Origin: Phaeobacter italicus
GTDB lineage: Bacteria; Pseudomonadota; Alphaproteobacteria; Rhodobacterales; Rhodobacteraceae
Assembly (NCBI RefSeq): GCF_001258055.1
Contig: NZ_CVRM01000011.1
Coordinates: 806,001-870,000, forward strand
DNA: 64,000 nt
Reading direction: 5' to 3'
Shown here: piece by piece, positions 1-7,544 of the stretch
Numbering within the stretch: the stretch's first letter is position 1
Layout of the letters: each line of letters begins with the position of its first letter
Program-made: the position numbers and the translations under genes
The notes under the pieces: generated by a model
Databases searched by the model: none
Told to the model about the DNA's origin: nothing
Seen by the model: only the letters and a program-made list of their open reading frames with translations

Positions 1-320
1 CCGGCAACGCGCCTTCTGCCATCGGGCGTGAAGTGCGTGAAATCCCGTATGGGACGCGCTACATGCAGGCCGTGATTGACACCAACTGCGTTGGCGGGGC
101 GCGCGCCACATCGGCCAACCGCTCTGCAGTCCTGTTTTCACGCAATCCGGTGACCAAAGTTTCGGTCGTCATCGAACGCGGCATTGAAAACATGCTGCGC
201 CGGGCGGATCGGGACGATTATGACCCCTATCTCCTTCCTGGCGACTCCATCGCGTGCTATGACAGCACTATCACCAATATCGGCGAAATCGGCCGGGTTC
301 TGGGGCTTGTCGCGCGCTGA
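1..320 (+). CDS. Polysaccharide export protein (Wza-like), C-terminal fragment
   Basis: The reading frame is open from the window edge, so the start lies upstream; only about 105 C-terminal residues are visible. They include the stretch YLLPGDSIACYDST followed by a short tail, which resembles the end of outer-membrane polysaccharide biosynthesis/export proteins with SLBB-type domains. These form the periplasmic and outer-membrane channel for capsule or exopolysaccharide. The assignment rests largely on context: a glycosyltransferase/priming transferase, a Wzz-like protein and a Wzy-like protein follow within 9 kb. The gene converges on the histidine kinase, with only 10 bases between the stops. 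Without the N-terminal domain the family call remains tentative. Confidence 0.5.
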   Translation, partial: GNAPSAIGREVREIPYGTRYMQAVIDTNCVGGARATSANRSAVLFSRNPVTKVSVVIERGIENMLRRADRDDYDPYLLPGDSIACYDSTITNIGEIGRVLGLVAR

Positions 321-330
321 AGCGCGGAGG

Positions 331-2880
331 TCATGCCGCTGACTTGAGAGCAGATTGCGTGGCCAGCCAGATCGCTGGCAGGCCGTCAATCGCCAGTGCA
401 AGATCAGTCGGGCTACCAGATTTGGCCGCCTCTTCAATGGCGATCAGCTGACGACGCAGGCACAGCGCACCGATCGTTGCGGCGCTGCCCGCGCTTTTGT
501 GGGCTTCGGCCGCGATGCGCGGCAAATCCTGCCGCTGCTCGCCCTCTTCTTGCCCGAGCCAGCCAATCAACTCGTCTATCTCTTTGCAAAACCGGGCGAC
601 AATCACGCGGGCGCCATCCGGGCTCAGCGCCTGTTTGAGGGATTGCAAATGCTCGTCTGAGACCGCGGGCTCCTTCTGGTCGCAGATCTCGTCCACCTGC
701 TCCGGCAAGGCGCCGCTGCTGAACAGCCCCAGCAAGGCATCTTTGGACAGAGGCTTGGTCAGAATGCCGTCCATCCCGTCTTCCAGAAAGGCGGCCTGCT
801 CCTCTGCCATCACATTGGCTGTCAGCGCAACAATCGGGGTCAGGCTGGCCGGTCCGTTCAAGGCGCGGATTGCCCTTGTGGCGCTGCGTCTGTCCATGAC
901 CGGCATGCTGATATCCATCAGGATCAGATCGAACCGCCCGGCCCTGGCCAAATCAACCGCCTCGCGCCCGTTATGTGCCTCGACCACATAGTGCCCGGCG
1001 GCGCGCAGCATCTCCCGCGCGACGTCACGGTTGATCGGGTTATCCTCGACCAGCAACACCTTGCGGGGGCCGGTGATCGGATTGCCACGGGCCTGCCTTG
1101 CGTGGATCGGACCGGCAGGCTGCGGCGGCTCGGCCTCTTCCACCGGCAGCTCCACGATAAAGCTGCTGCCCTGCCCCGGCGTGCTTTCGACATCGATATG
1201 TCCGCCAAGCGCGGTGACAAAGCGTTTGGTCAGCGCCAGCCCAAGTCCGGTCCCGCCGACATTTCGCGCATATGAGCTGTCGCCCGTCACGAAATCCTCA
1301 AACACATGGCGGATCTGGTCAGGGGTGATCCCGATGCCGGTATCCTCCACCACGATCTGCAACCCGTTTTCGCGCCCCAGGCAGGCCAGCGTCACACGGA
1401 TGCGTCCGTTGTGGGTGAACTTGACCGCGTTACCCACGAGGTTCATCAATATGTCCTGAAGACGGTCCTTGTCAGCACGGATCCAGTTCTTGGCCGGTCC
1501 ATCCCATTGCCACTCCAGAACCGACTGATTGGCAGCGGCAGAGGCGCTCTGGTTGTCGATGATGTCCTGAACCAGATCACTGATATTCATCACAACGGGT
1601 CGCAGATGCAGGCGCCCTGCATCGTATTTAGTGATATCAAGAACGCCATTGATGTGGCTCAGCAAGAGTTTGCCGGAGGTTTCCATATTGCCGATATAAC
1701 GGCGCTGACGTGCCGTGAGCCGCGTGTCCTGCAGCAGCGTCAGATTCCCTAGAAGACCGTTCAGCGGCGTGCGAATTTCATGGCTCATGGTCGCAAGAAA
1801 GTTGGTTTTGGCCTTTTCGCCAGCCAGCGCCAAATCGCGGGCGGAGACGAGCTCTTCTTCTGCCGCGACCTGAGCGGAGATATCGCGCAGAAAGGCGACA
1901 AAGATCTCACCCTGAGCGGTTTCTGCGCTCTGAATGGCCAGCTCGACCGGAAAGACCTCGCCGGTCGCGCGCTTGGCCTCAAGGCGGACTCGGCCAGAGC
2001 CAACAACCCGCCGGGTGCCCCCGTTGCGCAGCCGCGCCATGCCTGCGGCATGGGCTGCCTTGTGGTGGTCCGGCACGATCACATCCGCCAGATCCCGGCC
2101 AATCACCTCTTGCGCGGGGATTGCAAAGATCTGCTCAGCTGCCGCGTTGAACTCAAGGATGCGGCCAGTTGTATCGCTTATGATGACCCCATCAAGCGAC
2201 GTCCCCATGACCACATTCATACGGCGACTGGCCTCGACAACTTCGGCGCGCCGGCGCACGTTCTGGGAGTTGAGGTGATTGAGATATCCTGCCAGTGCAA
2301 GCAGGGCCACAATCAGCCCGCCCACGGAAAGGCCAAGCCACACCAGCGTCCGACCCGTCTGTTCGCGGCGCGCGTCCGTCAGTGCCACAAGATGCCCCAG
2401 CGCAGAGATCGAAAGATCACGGACCACCGGGCGTATTTCAGCCGCTTGTTCCGCAAGGTCGGGGAGGTTCTGCCTCAGCTCGACGTTGCTCGCATCAATC
2501 GCTGGCAGGGCCGCTTGCAGAAACCCGTCCACCCGGCCCAATGCCGTGCGAAGGCGCGGCAACTCGCGCAGCGGCGCGTACAGTTCTGCTTCGTTCAAGA
2601 TCCGGATGCGGCTGTAGAATATATCAAACTCGCGGCGCAGTGTGTTGAGATCGCCATCACCGTCGCCCTCGGCCGCCACCAGCGCGGTGTAGAATTCCAG
2701 GAACTCCACATCGGTCTGCGAGAGCGACCATTGCAGGTTGTCCTTATGGGCTGCGTTCAGATCCTGCACATCCCGCAAGATGTGCGAGCCGAAGACCGCG
2801 ACAGCTGCAAAGGCCAGGGAAAACAACACTGCCGGAATCAGGATGCGTACGCGCGGTGTCATAGGTGCACTGCCAGTCAT
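331..2880 (-). CDS. Hybrid sensor histidine kinase (periplasmic sensor-PAS-HisKA-HATPase-REC-Hpt)
   Basis: This 849-residue inner-membrane kinase has membrane segments at about 12-32 and 178-200, enclosing a periplasmic helical sensor region of about 145 residues. A PAS domain (about 216-335) follows, then HisKA with phospho-acceptor His367 in MSHEIRTPLNG. The ATPase domain shows an N box (NLVGNAVKF), DTGIGI and GGTGLGLALTKRF. A receiver domain carries phospho-acceptor Asp656 in LILMDISMP. A C-terminal Hpt domain has His793 in AEAHKSAGSA. This is a complete internal phosphorelay that would pass phosphate to a separate response regulator; the nearest candidate is the LuxR-type regulator at 5369-5980. 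The gene is co-directional with and directly downstream of the SUOX-fold periplasmic protein gene, a plausible ligand-presenting partner for the sensor loop. Confidence 0.93.
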   Translation of the reverse strand: MTGSAPMTPRVRILIPAVLFSLAFAAVAVFGSHILRDVQDLNAAHKDNLQWSLSQTDVEFLEFYTALVAAEGDGDGDLNTLRREFDIFYSRIRILNEAELYAPLRELPRLRTALGRVDGFLQAALPAIDASNVELRQNLPDLAEQAAEIRPVVRDLSISALGHLVALTDARREQTGRTLVWLGLSVGGLIVALLALAGYLNHLNSQNVRRRAEVVEASRRMNVVMGTSLDGVIISDTTGRILEFNAAAEQIFAIPAQEVIGRDLADVIVPDHHKAAHAAGMARLRNGGTRRVVGSGRVRLEAKRATGEVFPVELAIQSAETAQGEIFVAFLRDISAQVAAEEELVSARDLALAGEKAKTNFLATMSHEIRTPLNGLLGNLTLLQDTRLTARQRRYIGNMETSGKLLLSHINGVLDITKYDAGRLHLRPVVMNISDLVQDIIDNQSASAAANQSVLEWQWDGPAKNWIRADKDRLQDILMNLVGNAVKFTHNGRIRVTLACLGRENGLQIVVEDTGIGITPDQIRHVFEDFVTGDSSYARNVGGTGLGLALTKRFVTALGGHIDVESTPGQGSSFIVELPVEEAEPPQPAGPIHARQARGNPITGPRKVLLVEDNPINRDVAREMLRAAGHYVVEAHNGREAVDLARAGRFDLILMDISMPVMDRRSATRAIRALNGPASLTPIVALTANVMAEEQAAFLEDGMDGILTKPLSKDALLGLFSSGALPEQVDEICDQKEPAVSDEHLQSLKQALSPDGARVIVARFCKEIDELIGWLGQEEGEQRQDLPRIAAEAHKSAGSAATIGALCLRRQLIAIEEAAKSGSPTDLALAIDGLPAIWLATQSALKSAA

Positions 2881-2966
2881 GCTGCCGCCTCCTGCTGGGT
2901 GGGTTCAGTCGTGTGGTGATGTCTCTTTGTCTTGGGAACGTCTGTGGGTCGGGCTGTCTGGCGGGA

Positions 2967-3482
2967 TCAGTTCAGCACTTCCAACCGATCCAGCTGCCAG
3001 ATGCTGCGGGAATAGATGATCTCTGTCTGAAAGCGAGGATCGGAGTCATAAGGATAGACAATCCAAAGCGGACCCTTGTCGCGCACCGACATCGGGGCCC
3101 CGTTCATGCGAAAGGCGATCATCGCGCCCTCGTCCGAGATGTCCTCAAGCGGGATGGTGACGGAATAGTCGTTGATCGCAGTCGCCCGGAGCGCATCGCC
3201 CTGCATTCCCAAGGCATCAATCAACGTGGCCAGGGACACACCGTCAAACTGCTGCGGGCCATCCGTCCAGATTGTCGTGGTTTCAAAGCTGCGGGCACCC
3301 AGCTGTTCCAGCATCGCCAGATCCAGAACCGCTGCGCCGTCCATGTTGGTCACAGCTGCGTTGGATACGGTCAGAACAACCTCTTCCTGCGGCTTGCCAA
3401 GATCCTTGGCCGCGACAGGCACAGCGATCGGGGTTGCGGTGAAGGCAACGGCGAAAACAGTCATCATCAGAAAACGAAACAT
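2967..3482 (-). CDS. Exported SUOX-fold (oxidoreductase molybdopterin-binding-like) protein, PruR-like
   Basis: This 171-residue protein has an N-terminal signal peptide (about 1-25, ending near AVPVAAKD). The rest resembles the molybdopterin-binding SUOX fold: the FDGVSLATLIDALG region, a central ATAINDYSVTIP strand pair, and a C-terminal PLWIVYPYD followed by an arginine-tryptophan-rich end. It contains no cysteine at all, so it cannot provide the cysteine ligand that molybdenum needs in true sulfite-oxidase enzymes. That fits a binding rather than a catalytic role. Known precedent: PruR of Agrobacterium is a periplasmic SUOX-fold pterin-binding protein that controls the sensor DcpA. Here the gene precedes a sensor kinase on the same strand, 86 bases away, so I infer it presents a ligand to that kinase. 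The fold is moderately certain; the ligand is not. Confidence 0.65.
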   Translation of the reverse strand: MFRFLMMTVFAVAFTATPIAVPVAAKDLGKPQEEVVLTVSNAAVTNMDGAAVLDLAMLEQLGARSFETTTIWTDGPQQFDGVSLATLIDALGMQGDALRATAINDYSVTIPLEDISDEGAMIAFRMNGAPMSVRDKGPLWIVYPYDSDPRFQTEIIYSRSIWQLDRLEVLN

Positions 3483-3558
3483 GGCGCATCCCTTTTGGTG
3501 TCTGGGAAATTTATTCCATGAGATGGACCACCTTGCACGTGGACAGAGGTATCGTGCC

Positions 3559-3574
3559 CTATCCTAAAGGATAG
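3559..3574. promoter_or_regulatory. Inverted repeat CTATCC-N4-GGATAG upstream of the pruR-like operon
   Basis: A perfect inverted repeat, CTATCCTAAAGGATAG, is centred about 84 bases before the start of the pruR-like gene. The same arms with the same spacing recur at 5981-5996 before wzz. The architecture suits a dimeric LuxR-type regulator, and one is encoded at 5369-5980. No run of T follows, so I do not read it as a terminator. Confidence 0.5.
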
Positions 3575-3686
3575 TCTGCGGGGTATCTTCTGCACAAGAA
3601 ACCGTGATCTGCCCGCAAAAACCTAGCGCGCCCCGCAAGCACCAGCAGGTGGCTTGCAGGGCGCGACCGTTCGGATGCGCGGTCTG

Positions 3687-5093
3687 TCAGTAGGCCCCCC
3701 GACCCGACAGAACAGCTCCGATCGTGCGATACATCAGCGCCAGATCCAGCCCGACAGAGGCCTCTTTGGCATAGGCGATATCCATTTCGACCATCTCGTC
3801 AAACCCGACATCCGCGCGCCCAGAGACCTGCCACACACCCGTGATGCCGGGCTTTACCGCCAGCCTGCGCAGCGCCCGCGGCGGATAGGCATCGACCTCG
3901 ACCGGCAGGGCCGGACGGGGACCGACAATGGACATATCCCCGCGCAGCACATTGAAGATTTGCGGCAGCTCGTCGATTGAGGCGCGACGGATGAACCGTC
4001 CAACCCGGGTGATGCGCGGATCCGCCTTGGCCTTGAAGCACACACCATCGCGATCCGATTGCGACAGGACGGCCGCCCTGCGGGCCTCGGCGTCCTGGCT
4101 CATGGAGCGGAACTTGAACATCGTGAATGTCTCACCGTTCTGACCTACACGGGTCTGGCGAAAGATAACGGGCCCCCGGCTTTCGGCGCGAATGGCAAGG
4201 GCTGTCAGGGCAAAGACAGGTGCCAGCAGAACCAGCGCAGTTGCGGCCGTTGCCACGTCCAGCACCCGTTTGGCCGCGATGCGCCGCTTTGCCCGGTTTT
4301 CGGCAGTGGCGAAGGCGCGTCTTGCGGCATTGGCGACAAAGGTAAAATTCCCCACCAGATACCGTTTGGCGAGACGGCGCGGCTCTTTCATCAGGCGCCA
4401 GCCCCATTCCATCCGGGCCTGACGGACAAGGCGCGGAGCCCGGTCAATGACACCTGCACTGAAATCAAGAAACGCGCCAACAGCCAGCGTCAGGTCAGCC
4501 GCCAGGCGATCGGCGTAACGATCCAGCCACATCTCCTGCAGCGGCACGCCCATTGCGACCAGCACGATATCTGCGCCACTCTCGTTGATATCTGCAATCA
4601 CCGCCTCGGGGTCCGCTGCGCCGCCGTAGCCATCCCGTGTCCCGGCAATGCGCAGGTTCGGCGTGCTCAGGATCAACTGCGTGGCTGCCGCATCCGCGAC
4701 ACCCGGCTTGCCACCAAACAGATAGACCCACTTGCCGCGGGTCGCGGCCTGCTCCAGCAGCTTTGGCAGCAGATCGGTCCCGTTGAGGTTCGCGGCCAGT
4801 TTCTGCCCGGTAAAGCGGGCCGCCAGTTCGATGCCCGCGCCATCGGGCAACAACATGTCCGCGCGCGCCACCGCATCTGCATAGCCACGATCCTGGCGGC
4901 GAATGTTGCAGCAATGGGCGTTCATGAAGAACACCCGCCGACGGCCCGGAGCGAGCAGAGCCCGAACGGTTTTGTCGGCGGTTTCATCAACCAGGTTAAG
5001 GTCAAGCGCTGGCAGATACTGGGTTGCCAGAGCGGGGCGGGACACAGGTGTCACCGGTGTGGTGTGCAGCAAAGGGAACTGGAAGCTCATCAT
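3687..5093 (-). CDS. Fusion of WecG/TagA glycosyltransferase and priming phosphosugar transferase
   Basis: The protein has 468 residues. The N-terminal half (about 50-240) is a WecG/TagA/CpsF (GT26) domain, with FMNAHCCN, the DGAGIEL substrate loop, LFGGKPGVA and LVAMGVPLQEMW. The C-terminal half (about 274-468) is a bacterial sugar transferase (polyprenyl-phosphate hexose-1-phosphate transferase type). It has a hydrophobic segment near 279-300, FRQTRVGQNG, MFKFRSM, the signature IDELPQIFNVLRGDMSIVGP and KPGITGVWQVSGR. One polypeptide could therefore attach the first sugar to undecaprenyl phosphate and add a second. The start is chosen at tandem ATGs (5093/5090) preceded by AAGGAG; an upstream extension to 5243 lacks such a site. 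The gene is divergent from the LuxR-type regulator. Confidence 0.9.
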   Translation of the reverse strand: MMSFQFPLLHTTPVTPVSRPALATQYLPALDLNLVDETADKTVRALLAPGRRRVFFMNAHCCNIRRQDRGYADAVARADMLLPDGAGIELAARFTGQKLAANLNGTDLLPKLLEQAATRGKWVYLFGGKPGVADAAATQLILSTPNLRIAGTRDGYGGAADPEAVIADINESGADIVLVAMGVPLQEMWLDRYADRLAADLTLAVGAFLDFSAGVIDRAPRLVRQARMEWGWRLMKEPRRLAKRYLVGNFTFVANAARRAFATAENRAKRRIAAKRVLDVATAATALVLLAPVFALTALAIRAESRGPVIFRQTRVGQNGETFTMFKFRSMSQDAEARRAAVLSQSDRDGVCFKAKADPRITRVGRFIRRASIDELPQIFNVLRGDMSIVGPRPALPVEVDAYPPRALRRLAVKPGITGVWQVSGRADVGFDEMVEMDIAYAKEASVGLDLALMYRTIGAVLSGRGAY

Positions 5094-5215
5094 GCAACTC
5101 CTTGATAAGACGTTGGTTGTCTTCAGGGTGTCGAATGATGCGCAGTGGCTCAACGCAGCGGACGGACAGGTTTGGAGGACATAGGGACAGCGATTTTCAA
5201 CTTCGAACAGGGCCC

Positions 5216-5241
5216 CTATCCAAGGGGGTATGCCCCATACC
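5216..5241. promoter_or_regulatory. Degenerate operator copy plus GGTATG-CCC-CATACC inverted repeat
   Basis: Positions 5216-5231 read CTATCC-N4-GGGTAT, matching 4 of 6 bases of the right arm of the perfect repeats at 3559 and 5981. Overlapping it, 5227-5241 is a perfect inverted repeat GGTATG-CCC-CATACC. Both lie in the divergent promoter region between the glycosyltransferase fusion (start 5093) and the response regulator (start 5369). Confidence 0.35.
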
Positions 5242-5368
5242 AAAGAGACAGCAGGCTCTCCCCTTTCGCGCTGGTGCGATGGCCCGGCCCGCGCCTAATC
5301 TAAAAAGACAAACCGCGCCCGACCGGATCCGGGCATCTGAACGGATTGCACAGCGAGGGAGACCCAGC

Positions 5369-5980
5369 ATGCGCGTATTGATTGCCGATGATCACGACCT
5401 TCTGCGAGACACATTGGTGATGTTTCTCGAAAGCGAAGGCGGCATGAGCACATGCGCCGCCAATAGCCTGCCTGCGGCGCAGGAACGGATGGAGACAGAT
5501 GGCCCCTTTGATCTGATCCTGCTGGATTACAACATGCCGGGGATGGATGGGCTGCAAGGTCTGTTTGACACGATGGCCATGAACGGCGGCCAGCGGGTTG
5601 CGCTGATCTCGGGCCAGGCCAGCCGCGAGGTTGCGGAACAGGCGCTGGATGCGGGCGCCGCAGGGTTTGTGCCCAAGACACTGCCCGCAAAATCAATGAT
5701 CAATGCTGTCCGGTTCATGGCAATGGGCGAACAATATGCGCCCATCGACTTTATGACCGCAGTCGAAGACACGCCCTGCCCGCTGACCTCCACACTCTCT
5801 CCTCGCGAGATCGAGATGCTGCGGGGTTTGAGCGAAGGCAAGGCCAACAAGGAAATCGCCCGTGATCTCAATATCGCGGAACCCACTGTCAAACTGCACA
5901 TGAAGTCGCTTTATCGCAAAATGAAGGTCAGCAACCGAACGCAGGCAGCGCTGGTTGCTCGTGACAAAGGGTTGTTTTGA
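5369..5980 (+). CDS. LuxR/NarL-family response regulator
   Basis: This 203-residue cytoplasmic regulator has an N-terminal receiver domain with the acidic pair Asp7/Asp8, phospho-acceptor Asp53 in LLDYNMPGMDG and conserved Lys103. A C-terminal LuxR-type helix-turn-helix (about 142-200) shows LSPREIEMLRGLSEG, NKEIARDL and EPTVKLHMKSLYRKM. The ATG at 5369 is preceded by GAGGGAG and begins exactly at the receiver motif MRVLIADDHD, so longer in-frame extensions are rejected. It lies between the glycosyltransferase fusion and wzz, and about 2.5 kb from a hybrid kinase whose Hpt domain needs an output regulator. I infer that it controls exopolysaccharide genes through the CTATCC-N4-GGATAG repeats. 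Confidence 0.92.
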   Translation: MRVLIADDHDLLRDTLVMFLESEGGMSTCAANSLPAAQERMETDGPFDLILLDYNMPGMDGLQGLFDTMAMNGGQRVALISGQASREVAEQALDAGAAGFVPKTLPAKSMINAVRFMAMGEQYAPIDFMTAVEDTPCPLTSTLSPREIEMLRGLSEGKANKEIARDLNIAEPTVKLHMKSLYRKMKVSNRTQAALVARDKGLF

Positions 5981-5996
5981 CTATCCAGACGGATAG
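5981..5996. promoter_or_regulatory. Inverted repeat CTATCC-N4-GGATAG upstream of wzz
   Basis: CTATCCAGACGGATAG starts immediately after the stop of the response regulator gene and is centred about 99 bases before the wzz start. Arms and spacing are identical to the copy at 3559-3574 and the spacer sequences differ, as expected for a protein-binding site. No T-run follows. Confidence 0.5.
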
Positions 5997-6086
5997 GCGC
6001 GCGCACAAACGCCCTGCGTGACTGCCCATCGGGGTTGCCGAAACGCGGCTTAGCTTCCTGTATTCTTTAGAGAAAGGAGAGCCGCA

Positions 6087-7544
6087 ATGACCCCCGAACA
6101 GCTTCGCTACAACTTTCTCGCCAAGCCAAAGCACAGCTTTCGCCACAACGCGATCCGCGCCCTGAAAGGGGGGCGTCTGAACGATCTGGGGCGCCTGCCG
6201 CGCTACACCGCCAGCCTGATTTTGGGCTCTGCGCTGATCTGGGCCCCCATCAGCGGATATCTTAAAACGGCGCCTCTGACCTTTCGTTCGCACACCTCAC
6301 TGATCCTGCCGGGGTCCGGTGCCTCGGCCTCCTTGAACCTCAACGGGATCGGTCAGGCCACGTCCTATGCGAATTCGGCCTTTGCCTCCAACTCCGTCAG
6401 CCCAACCGAAACCTACAAGCGTCTGCTTGGCGCCGATCGCATTCTCGCGGCGGCGGCGGCTTCGCTCGATCTCAGCCGTGAGGCGTTTGGAAAGCCCCGG
6501 ATCAAACTGGTCGATCAAACGGGCCTGATCCATCTGGAGGTCACGGGCCGTTCGCCAGAGGACGCACAGGCCCGAGGCGATGCGCTGATTGCGGCCTTCC
6601 TGAGCGAGTTGGATGCCCTGCGCGCCGATGAACAGAACACCCGCGAGGACAGCGGATTGGGGGCGATTGATGAATACCGCACCTCAGTTGCCGGGACCCG
6701 GCAGGAAATCGTTGCCCTGCAGAACGAAACCGGTCTGCTGTCCGCCGAGGACTACGACGCAATGGCAGAGGCCACCCGCGGCCTGAGCGGCCGTGTCGAG
6801 GATCTGATCGCGCAGTTGAATGATGCAACTGAAGGCGTCGCAGCCCTTGAGGCGAGCCTTGGTCTCAGCGCTGCAGCCGCCGCTGCAACACTTAAACAAT
6901 ATGCCGACAGTGAATTTGTGGCCCTGATCGACGAGGTCGGCACCCATGCTGCGGCGCTGGCCGAAGCGCGGGCAAGTTTCGGTGAACAACACCCCAAGGT
7001 GCGTACCGCTTTCCAGGCCCATGAAACCGCCCTCAAGACAGCACGGATCCGCGCCAGTGCCGTGACCGGCCTGCCCCTTAGCCAACTGGCCACGCTGGAC
7101 GTGGCCCCCGCCGGGGCAAGGGCCGAACTGCTGTCGCGCCTCGTTCAGCTGGATGCCACCCGTGCAGGCACAGCCGAACAGCTGAAAACCATGAAAACCC
7201 GCCTGCAGCAGGAACAGGCCACCCTCGCGCGTCTTGCCCCAGCTGCGGCCCGGCTTGAAGATCTGCAAAGGGATTTTTCCGTTGCAGAGGCGGTGTTTGC
7301 CAGCGCTATCGCACGTAGCCAATCGACCAAATCGGATGTCTATGCCTCCTACCCGTTGGTGCAGGTTCTGGAAAACCCGTCCCTGCCTGATCGCCCCTCT
7401 TCGCCCAATCGCAAACTGGCGCTGGCTGCCGGAGGCGCCGCCACGTTGATGCTGATCATTGGTCTGGCGCTTGGCTGGGGCCGCTCTGCACTGATCGACA
7501 AGCTGATCATGCGGCGCGAAAAAACCAAGGGGGTTGCAGGATGA
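6087..7544 (+). CDS. Wzz/GumC-like polysaccharide co-polymerase (chain-length determinant), no kinase domain
   Basis: This 485-residue inner-membrane protein has a membrane segment near 40-58, a long periplasmic region rich in predicted coiled coil (about 200-420), and a second membrane segment near 444-465 with a short basic cytoplasmic tail. This is the Wzz/GumC N-terminal architecture that sets polysaccharide chain length and contacts the export channel. The sequence PLVQVLENPSLPDRPSSPNRK just before the last membrane segment is the proline-rich motif of the family. There is no cytoplasmic tyrosine autokinase, unlike full ExoP/Wzc proteins. The start is supported by AAAGGAG. Its stop overlaps the next gene by 4 bases (ATGA), which indicates translational coupling to the Wzy-like protein. 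Confidence 0.85.
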   Translation: MTPEQLRYNFLAKPKHSFRHNAIRALKGGRLNDLGRLPRYTASLILGSALIWAPISGYLKTAPLTFRSHTSLILPGSGASASLNLNGIGQATSYANSAFASNSVSPTETYKRLLGADRILAAAAASLDLSREAFGKPRIKLVDQTGLIHLEVTGRSPEDAQARGDALIAAFLSELDALRADEQNTREDSGLGAIDEYRTSVAGTRQEIVALQNETGLLSAEDYDAMAEATRGLSGRVEDLIAQLNDATEGVAALEASLGLSAAAAAATLKQYADSEFVALIDEVGTHAAALAEARASFGEQHPKVRTAFQAHETALKTARIRASAVTGLPLSQLATLDVAPAGARAELLSRLVQLDATRAGTAEQLKTMKTRLQQEQATLARLAPAAARLEDLQRDFSVAEAVFASAIARSQSTKSDVYASYPLVQVLENPSLPDRPSSPNRKLALAAGGAATLMLIIGLALGWGRSALIDKLIMRREKTKGVAG

